Positions 56,834-64,000 of a DNA stretch of 64,000 bases are shown here, piece by piece; position 1 is the stretch's first letter; every line of letters starts with the position of its first letter. The notes below the pieces were generated by a model. The model did no database searches, had not been told where the DNA came from, and saw only the letters and a program-made list of their open reading frames with translations. This DNA comes from Hemileia vastatrix (Eukaryota > Basidiomycota > Pucciniomycetes > Pucciniales > Zaghouaniaceae): assembly GCA_030280995.1 (NCBI GenBank), contig JASXTE010000010.1:26549823-26613822 (forward strand), in the 5' to 3' direction. A program made the translations under genes and the position numbers.

Positions 56834-58403
56834 ATGGCTGGATCTCCTAATGTTAACCGTTATACTCTCCCTTGCTTCACTGCTCCCAAGGACTATGCCT
56901 GCAAACAGTGCATCCACATGTGCAGACCTTGCACATTCACTCTTCCAAATCCTGAAGCCAAATTCTACAACAGAGCTTGTAGTTCTTGCTATTCCAAAAA
57001 GAAAAGATGTGATAGAGACACTAACTACCCTATTGCTCCTCCTTCACCTTCCCACAAATATATCTCTAGATCCTCTACTAGATCCCCAGAGCTTGGTCCT
57101 TCCTCTTCCTCTCTATCTTCTGCTCATTCCAGAAGATCCAGAAGCTCAGCTTCCCTCACTCTTCCCAAAAGACCAGCCTTAGCTTCCCATGAAACTACTT
57201 TTATCTCTGCCAAATTAGCTCCAAAAGCTTAAAAATCAACTCCCAGGCTTCTAGACCGCATCCAGGAGGCCCGGCCAACGTCGGGCGGCCCGCCCGCCTC
57301 ACCAAACAGTGAAAATCAGGGCCAAAACCTCCAAAAACGGCCAGAAAACAGCCAAATTCATTCAGACAACAACAACAACTCAACCCAACAACCTCCTACT
57401 GCTCCCAGAGCAATGCAATCCACCCTTCCAAAGTCCAAAAGCACCAAAATTTCCCAGATTTCTAAGAGACCTGCCAGAGAATCCCAAGAAGAAACCAGAA
57501 CACCACGCACTGCTCCACAGCAACAACTTTGTCCCCAACTAAGACAAAAAACTACACCTCTCCTCTGTCAGCCAACTACTCTTCTGACAGTTCCATCTCT
57601 TCAAAATCTTCATCCAGAAGAGATCAATCTGCTTCCAAATCCCCCTCTCCTGCTCCATCCTTTAACAACCCTGATACCCCATCACCAACACCTCCTCCAG
57701 CTGAATCCAACAGAAATAACAACCACAACAACAACAACAATCTCACTGCTCCAACTAGGCCCCAGGAAAATCAGCATCCCAGTTCACCTTCTCAGGATCC
57801 TTCAGAGGAAGACCATGAGAATCCATATCTTTCCCTAGTTGATCCACCCACTATGGCCATTACAAAATCGTCAGAGATCCGAATCCCAGCTGCTTACAGA
57901 TTTGATGAGCTTCCAATCTGTAAGTACCAAATTCATTATTCCATTCCTTCAACAAAAATAATTACTGATCCAATTCTTCTTGTCTAGTTGGCACCCCTCC
58001 TCCTGAATCTATTATTGGAGTTGGCCAACCTCTTGAAACTTCTTTGACCCTGGATTATGGAGACATGAAGAAACACCTAAGCACCATGTGTTCCAACATG
58101 CTAAAAGCCTTTGCCCTCCATGGACCTTTGAATGACTTTGAAAAATCCCTGAGAAATCACCTACTGGACGACCACTGGAAAATGTCTAGGATCATTAAAC
58201 ACACCCTCCAGCACTCCATTCCTGCCTCTTCTTCTTCCTCCTCTGAACTTCCCTCTAATCCAATTCCTGACCATTACAATCCCTATAATCTCTCCAGCAG
58301 GATGCACTTCAAAGAACACAGTGGTTCCCACAATCCCAAAAAAAAACAAAAACGTCATCCCAATCCAGACCAGCCTCCAGAAGCTTCATCAACCAGACAA
58401 TGA
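56834..58403 (+). pseudogene. Zinc-cluster-like gene antisense to B2 (copy 2)
   Basis: ATG 56834. The Cys-rich start has YACKQCIHMCRPCTF and RACSSCYSKKKRCDRD, again ending in C-x2-C-x6-C, then a Ser/Arg/Pro-rich middle. A TAA at 57230-57232 interrupts the frame, which otherwise continues through a GC-rich patch (57250-57300). A shift near 57520 leads to a Ser/Asn/Pro-rich part. An intron at about 57921-57987 (GTAAGT...CTAG) joins to a C-terminal helical domain (LDYGDMKKHLSTMCSNMLKA ... DDHWKMSRIIKHTLQHS) and a basic tail ending 58403. Same layout as copy 1, so probably an old duplication. Broken; function unknown. Confidence 0.62.
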
Positions 58404-59686
58404 GCTCCTGCAAAAAGATTAGAAACATAATAATTATATAAAACAATTAATAAAAATAATTTCAGAATTTTTTATTTTTTATTTTTTTTTATTTTTATTT
58501 TATTTTTATTTTTAATGATGTCTACTAATATACTAAAATTAAAAATTAATAAATAAAATGAAAAAAAATAAATGAAATAAAATATTATATAAAAAATAAT
58601 ACAAATGGTATCCCCCAGCCAATTGATGAGCTGATCCCCTGATACCTTACCCACATCCAAGTGCACCTTGATGTGGATACACAATTAATTCTTTCAAATG
58701 GTTAACAGAAAACAAAATTCAAAAAATTTAGAAATTCAGAAGATAATAAAAATAATGAAACACAGAAACACATGAAATAAATAATAAATAAAAAAGAAAA
58801 TAGCATTTCCCGTCCAATTGATGAGCCTTTCTCCACCAATGATTGCCCACATCCAGGTGACCCTGATGTGGTAACACTCTATATTTTTTATTTTATAATT
58901 TTAAACAACCCCCATAAAAAATTAAAAGAAAAAAATAGAAAAAAGAAAATAATCTAAAACTGCTATCTAGCAAAAAACATAACTGCAAAATCAAAGACAG
59001 TCCAGCTCCATAGATGGTCCAATAAGGGAAAGTCTGGTCCATAGAAATGATCACTGGGTGGGCTCCCTCCAATAAGTAAAAATGATGGGAGACCACCAGT
59101 GATCCACCACCAATCTGAAAGAACCAAAGATAAAGAAGCCAGTCCCAAACCAGTTTAAAGTCATAGTAAACTTGAAACCTGAATAATAAACAACAGAACT
59201 AGAATTCAACTAGGAAAAACAAAAGAATTGAGACAGACATTCTGGGGTAACTGTTCTACAGAGCAGCCAGCCCATCAGTTACCCCCACACTTGCCAAAAT
59301 AAAATCTAGAAGCCCCCCTGTGTACCTTCTAACAAAAAACACAACATCCAACACAAAAAAAACCAAAACCAATAAACAGTGAAGAGTCCAGCACTTGACA
59401 ACCAGAGGAAATTCCAGTTTAAAGTCATAGAGGACTAATACCTGTGAAAAGAAACCAATACTAGGGTTCAACAAAATTAAGAAAAAGGGTTGGAAACAGA
59501 CAATCTGGGGTAACTGTTGATAGAGCAACCAGCCCATCAGTCACCCCTAAACTTGCCAAGATCAAATCTAGAAGCCCCACCCATGGGTACCTTCTAACAA
59601 AAGTTTCCAACACAAAAGTTGCTCTGCAAAACCACAAAATTCCAAAACAAAAAAAGAACGTTCCATAGTTTATCCTCATTGCGGAG
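58404..59686 (-). other. B2 3' untranslated region next to integrase
   Basis: No genes. Includes A/T-homopolymer-rich DNA (58430-58600) and two related blocks, 58609-58674 and 58806-58872, each with CAATTGATGAGC and a CACATCCA...TGATGTGG hairpin. Two copies of a block of about 260 bp lie at 59140-59340 and 59400-59600, also found in B1 at 29240-29450. The repeats suggest stepwise tandem duplication. Confidence 0.7.
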
Positions 59687-60796
59687 TCAATCTTCTTCAT
59701 GCCTAGTGCCTCTGGGATAAAACCTCTTCACTTGGTCTGCAGCCACCCTCTTTTTCAAGACTTCACCATCCAACTCTTCCAAAACATAAGAACCTCCAGA
59801 TGCCTGATATCTGACTCTGTAAGGTCCATTCCATCTGTCAGAAAAAATTTTCCCCCACTGACTCTCCAAACTTCTATTATACACCAAAACCAAACAACCA
59901 GGTTTCAAGGGATTCCTGATTCTATGAGCCAACTTCTTGTCCCAGTACCTGACTGATTGATTCCTAATCTTCATCATTATAGAGTATGCCTTCTCTTGAC
60001 ATTCCTCTCTACATTCCAAATGTTGCATTTTGGCACAGAGCAAATCTTCTGTTGAGTGCACATCATCCCAATCAATTCCAAGATAAGAGACAGCTTCCAA
60101 TTCCACCGGTAGAACGGCTTTCTGACCAAACATTAACTCATAAGGAGAATAGCCAGTTTTCCTCTTCACAGTGACCCTATCAGCAAACAACACCAAGGGT
60201 AAATAATGCCTCCACTTTTCAGCAATATCTCCACACATCTTTACCAAAGCATTCTTGATAACTTGATGGCCTCTTTCAACCATCCCTTCAGCTTCAGGAT
60301 AATAAGGTGTAGCCACTCTAACTTTAGAACCAACACTAGCCACAGCTTTTTTAAATTTTTCACCAAACTTTGGCCCGCCATCAACAGTCACCAACTTTAT
60401 CAACCCATACCTATAAATCCACTCCTTCCTCAAAAACTCTGCCACATTCTTGGCAGTCAAATTAACCAGAGGCACTGCCTCAACCCAACCAGACAAATCA
60501 TCCCTAGCAACAATCAAGTATTTATACCTGCCCTCTTTAATATGGACAGCATCCAGACTGACCCTTCCAAAAACAGTTGATTCACCAGTAGTACGGCCCA
60601 CCTCTTTAGGTTTCAAGTGACTCCTTCTTTGACATTCTTCACAAGATTGAACCCAACCCTGCACAGCCAACTTCATACCTGGCCACCAAAATCTGTCTGC
60701 TACTCTTCTATAAGTCTCCCCAAAGCCTCTATGACCAAGGTCTTCATGCAAAGACTTCAAAACCAATTCTTGACCCTTCTTCTGAGTCACCACCAC
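59687..60796 (-). CDS. B2 integrase (open frame, 369 aa)
   Basis: Integrase of family B, uninterrupted. Zinc domain: LHEDLGHRGFGETYRRVADR with His 17 and 22, and SCEECQRRSH with Cys 52 and 55. Catalytic core: Asp in RVSLDAVHIKEG (82), Asp in LVTVDGGPKFG (139) and Glu in YPEAEGMVERGHQ (174), with 35-residue DDE spacing. C-terminal SH3-like part: WNGPYRVRYQASGGSYVLEE, ending GTRHEED. No chromodomain. The frame starts just after a TAA that separates it from the linker. As part of a polyprotein it is not expressed alone; it is the best preserved family B enzyme here. Confidence 0.88.
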   Translation of the reverse strand: MVVTQKKGQELVLKSLHEDLGHRGFGETYRRVADRFWWPGMKLAVQGWVQSCEECQRRSHLKPKEVGRTTGESTVFGRVSLDAVHIKEGRYKYLIVARDDLSGWVEAVPLVNLTAKNVAEFLRKEWIYRYGLIKLVTVDGGPKFGEKFKKAVASVGSKVRVATPYYPEAEGMVERGHQVIKNALVKMCGDIAEKWRHYLPLVLFADRVTVKRKTGYSPYELMFGQKAVLPVELEAVSYLGIDWDDVHSTEDLLCAKMQHLECREECQEKAYSIMMKIRNQSVRYWDKKLAHRIRNPLKPGCLVLVYNRSLESQWGKIFSDRWNGPYRVRYQASGGSYVLEELDGEVLKKRVAADQVKRFYPRGTRHEED

Positions 60797-61360
60797 TTAA
60801 GAATTTGGATGTCTCCTCCTCATCAGCTGCCTTCCTGACACATAAAATCCAGGACTCTTCTTCTTGATTGCCAACCAAGTATAATCACCACAACTATTTG
60901 GCCTCTCCAAGGTCAACAGATATTCCACCAAAATAAAATAAAACCCAGACTGACCCCAGGTCTCATCTTCCAAATCCAACAAAACAACATCCAAGGGTAC
61001 AACTCTGTCATCAAAATCACCAGTATGAACATGAGCCAATTGAGCAGCCCAACCAGGACACCAATCCTTAAATTTTGGAACGTCTTTCTCTTTCCACTGA
61101 ACCTTGTGGGAATCCAGTTCACTAACAAAAACACCCTTTTCCAATTTTGAGCTGTACCAAACAACAACTCCATCTTCATCAACAAAAACATCCTGATCAA
61201 CAGAATCAAGATCAGATCCAGCCATTTTAGCCTCTTGGGGGAGGTCAGAAAAATCTTCAGCACCCTTTGTGCTGGCCCTAACCACTGGAACTTCCTCATC
61301 AAATTCTTCAGCCTCAGAATCTTCGTCTGTATGTGGCCTCCTTGATAATTCATCAGGCAT
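60797..61360 (-). pseudogene. B2 linker between RNase H and integrase
   Basis: 187-residue acidic frame (PDELSRRPHTDEDSEAEEFD ... HVHTGDFDDRVVPLDVVLLD ... PGFYVSGRQLMRRRHPN). No known domain. It is cut from RNase H by a TAA at about 61371 and from integrase by the stop at 60797. Confidence 0.65.
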
Positions 61361-61369
61361 AGTAAAAGT

Positions 61370-61879
61370 TTAACCTGGTTTGTGTACCAGGTCAAAAGAA
61401 AAATGTTGAATAAATGCCACCCACCTAGTCATTGGAGCATTTGGAAGACTAGGTGTATTGATCATATGAAACAAAGATTTTTCATCCACCTGCAGCTCAA
61501 AATGCTGCCCCCACAAAACAGTCTGCAGCTTCTTTAAAATTTTAGCTACACCACAAAATTCCAACTTAGGATGAGAATACCTATATTCAACCTCATTAAA
61601 CACCACAGACTCATATCTTACTGGCCTGACCCTCGCAGTCTTATTCTCCTGAGACAAAACAGCACCAGCAGCAATATAACTTGAGTCCACTTCCAGATAA
61701 AGTTTTCCAGCACCAAAACCATAATCCAACTTGTGAAGAACAATATCTTCACCAACAACATTTTTCAATTTCTGAAAAGCCTCTTCACACTCTTCAGTCC
61801 ATTCCCAATCTGCATCTTTTCTGGTCAACCTCCTTAAAGGTGAAGCCAACAAAGAAAAATCCTTAATAAAAATCCTGAC
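61370..61879 (-). pseudogene. B2 RNase H
   Basis: RNase H: EVDSSYIAAGAVLSQENKTA with the catalytic Asp, ELQVDEKSLFHMI with a second acidic site, then TRWVAFIQHFSFDLVHKPG to a stop. Separated from RT by a stop at about 61880. Confidence 0.82.
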
Positions 61880-63190
61880 TTATACACATACACCCAAAAA
61901 TCCCCTGACTTCAGTAGTATTTTTAGGCCTTGGCCATGACTGGATTTTATTAATCTTCTTCTTTGCCATAATCCTTCCCTCTTTACATACCACATGACCC
62001 AGAATTTCCAAAGCAGGAACACAACAACAGAATTTTGACCCTGAAATGGTCAAACCAGCCTCTTCAATCCTGAACAACACTCTCTCTAGAGTTATTGCAT
62101 ATTCCCACACAAACCTCCTTATGCCAGGGTTCTTCGCTAACACCTCATTACCATAATCAGTGGATGGTCCTTTAATTCCACCATAATCAATAAAAATACC
62201 AGCATGAGTAGGAACCTCATCCTGCAAAATCCAAGCCATCTGTGCTTGATAAACTACCACTGAATTAGTTGCTCCTTGAGGCAACCTAGTGAACTTAAAT
62301 CTTCCCAAAGGAGTCTCAAAAGCTGTGAGAGGCCTTGAATCCGTATGATGTTCTCTCTCATCATAACCACCCATAATATCACCCAAACCATAACACACCC
62401 TTCCAGCGAAAGCTTCAACAAAATCCTCTGCACTTGGTGGCATACCAGGGTCCTTAATAGTGACTCTATTCAAGGCTCTAAGATCATGAACCACCCTCAA
62501 CTTTCCATTCTGCTTTTTTATGCAGAAAACTGGACTTGAGTAACTGGATGTTGATTGTTCATATAACCAAGTCCTGACTCTTTCCCAAACAATCTCCACA
62601 AAATTCTCTGTAATAGCAGCTGTAATCTGAATAGGTTTGATTTTCCAATGCTCATGACAAACTACAGGGATCAAGTAAGGTTCCCCATAAGATTGCTTCA
62701 ATACACCCCTTTCCTCCTCAACAAACGCCACAGCCTTTTCCCTAAGCACAATAACGTGCAACAACAACTTCTTTTCTTCTTCAGAAAACCACCCATCAGG
62801 ACCAAAATTAACAACCTTCAACCTTTCCATGTTCACCCTAGCCGTCTCTACAAATTCTAGAGGATTCTTCACCAAAGGTGTACAGTACGTATCTCTCGAC
62901 AAAGGAGGTCTCTTCAAAGGTGGATTCAAGCCCACAGGCATAGGCTCATTAACAGGCCTAATCTTCTGTGCTACCTTCTTATACTTTGCCGCTCCACCTT
63001 CAACTTGAGGGATCTTCAGGAAATCTTCACCACCAGACCTGGAACAAAAAACAAGGGTTTCCCCATTTCTCACATGTGTGGCCAAGGTAATGTTTTTAAA
63101 AGGTGTAGAAGAAACCCTAGCGGTGCAAAATTGGGAGGACTTACTTTTACACCCAAATCTCACCACTCCAAAACTTTTCGGCAATTCCAC
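61880..63190 (-). pseudogene. B2 reverse transcriptase with mutated active site
   Basis: 436-residue frame. N-terminal part: FGVVRFGCKSKSSQFCTARV, ATHVRNGETLVFCSRSGGED. RT motifs: KLRVVHDLRALNRVTIKD, YGLGDIMGGYDE, LPQGATNSVVVYQ. The catalytic motif reads GIFIDYGGIKG, so the second of the two Asp residues present in B1 is Tyr here; metal binding and activity should be lost. The frame stops at 61880, just before RNase H. Confidence 0.85.
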
Positions 63191-63214
63191 ATCTTCATCC
63201 TCACTTCCAACTTC

Positions 63215-63871
63215 CTAATCTTCAAATCTTGATTCATCTTCTGAATCACATCTTCTAAAATTTTGCAGTTTATCCTCATGCTGGAGGCCCAAAAATCGAT
63301 CTTGATGATCTTCTCTCTTCAAAATTTTCTGCAGTTTAACCTCATGCTGGAGGCCCAAAAATAGATCTTGACGATCTTCAAAAAAATATTTTGCATCTTC
63401 GTTCTTCATTATCTTCAGATTTTTTTCTTTATTTTCATGAATTATTTTGAAATTTTTATCTTCTTTTCTTGAGTTTTCTTCTGACCTACAAAAATAACCA
63501 GGGGTTTCCCCAATGCTCACAGGTGTGGCCCAGGTAATGTTTTTGAAAGGTGTAAAAGAACCCCTAGCGGTGCACAATTGGGAGGACTTACTTTTAGACC
63601 CCAATCTCACCGCCCCAAAACGTTTCCGCATATCTTTAAATAAAGATATATAACCAATCTTCTTCTTTGAACTTGAATTAAAAATAATTAAGAATCTTGA
63701 GAGAGAACAGAGACTTGATAAAAAACTTGATGAATACTTGTAGAGAAGAGAAACATTAAAAAGAGAAAGTTTAAAATCCATTTGGTATATCTCCAAGGGA
63801 GCTGACCTACTACAACCTGGGATTTCCTCATCTTGGGGAGAGGTTGCAGCACTAGGGTGATCAGCCCTCAT
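63215..63871 (-). pseudogene. B2 spacer ORF with two 66-bp repeats
   Basis: From ATG 63871: MRADHPSAATSPQDEEIPGC, a hydrophobic stretch, MRKRFGAVRLGSKSKSSQLC, GETPGYFCRSEENSRKEDKN, then two 22-residue repeats (LGLQHEVKLQ, LGLQHEDKLQ) and an acidic end closing at 63215. It is separated from the RT frame by a TAG at 63215-63217. Its FGxVRLGSKSKSS segment is repeated in the RT frame, so this ORF and the next share an old duplication. Function unknown. Confidence 0.65.
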
Positions 63872-64000
63872 TACTCTAAAAAAGACAGACTCTCAATAGA
63901 TCCTGAGCCGCACTCCAAATAACCAGAGGCAGCACCCACTTCCTTCCTTCTCCTGCAGCTGTCCATGCACTGGCACATTGAAGATAAACCAGGCCTGGTC
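63872..64000 (-). other. B2 upstream sequence, cut by window edge
   Basis: Matches B1 at 33893-34021, between the spacer ORF and protease. Too short to assign coding. Confidence 0.6.

Larger units (their letters stand above)
55276..64000 (-). mobile_element. LTR retrotransposon B2, 5' end outside window
   Basis: Minus-strand family B copy: internally deleted 3' LTR (55276-55431), a long 3' region with two opposite-strand genes and repeats (55432-59686), integrase, linker, RNase H, RT and the repeat-bearing spacer ORF up to the window edge. Protease and gag lie beyond 64000. Compared with B1 it shows what A1 displaced from the B1 3' end. Confidence 0.86.

Overview
The window looks like a repeat-dense, AT-rich part of a basidiomycete fungal genome. 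A rust fungus (Pucciniales) is my best guess. The reasons are short introns of about 56-119 bp with GTAAGT/GTATGT-type donors, a Plavaka/CACTA-type (Tnp2-like) transposase, a fungal TET/JBP-type dioxygenase, and two families of Ty3/Gypsy LTR retrotransposons. I see no ordinary host gene, tRNA or rRNA. Species is not determined.

Bases 1-20130 read best as the right-hand part of one very large Plavaka/CACTA-like DNA transposon whose left end lies outside the window. It holds the C-terminal part of the transposase (2-1927), a broken proline-rich companion gene (2345-4021), an array of about 20 evenly spaced 22-bp palindromes inside a 1.5-kb foldback (4237-6173), a five-exon gene of unknown function (7207-9639), a TET/JBP-type 2-oxoglutarate/Fe(II) dioxygenase on the minus strand with three 27-bp repeats upstream (10439-12241), a train of about 13 unrelated hairpins (13396-14251), about 5.6 kb of AT-rich DNA without genes, helically phased subterminal GATCAA repeats (19893-19963) and a terminus (20091-20130). 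The terminus has the same geometry as both ends of a 261-bp non-autonomous element found intact at 40252-40512: CAC start, G run, and a 22-bp palindrome centred on CTAG exactly 18 bp in. That small element is flanked by a 3-bp AGT target duplication, as CACTA elements usually are.

Bases 20131-55129 are nested LTR retrotransposons. Family A is a chromodomain-bearing Gypsy (chromovirus). A1 (20131-29156, plus) has lost the first 123 bp of its 5' LTR to the giant transposon. A1 itself sits in the 3' region of a family B element, B1 (29157-37403, minus), and B1 sits in the 3' LTR of another family A copy, A2 (37404-52297, minus). A2 is further broken by the 261-bp element, a solo LTR (43573-44749, TSD CCAAG) and a third copy, A3 (45071-51343, plus, TSD TTTTC), which has lost most of gag. 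Two family B LTRs (52298-52957 and 54042-55129), an unassigned segment and an integrase scrap follow.

Bases 55276-64000 are a second family B element, B2 (minus strand, 5' end outside the window). Between its 3' LTR and integrase it carries two broken zinc-cluster-like genes on the opposite strand, plus arrays of a 22-bp repeat. Nearly all retrotransposon genes here have stops or frameshifts. The transposase, TET/JBP and five-exon genes of the giant element read open after splicing, so the youngest insertion in the nest also has the best preserved genes.
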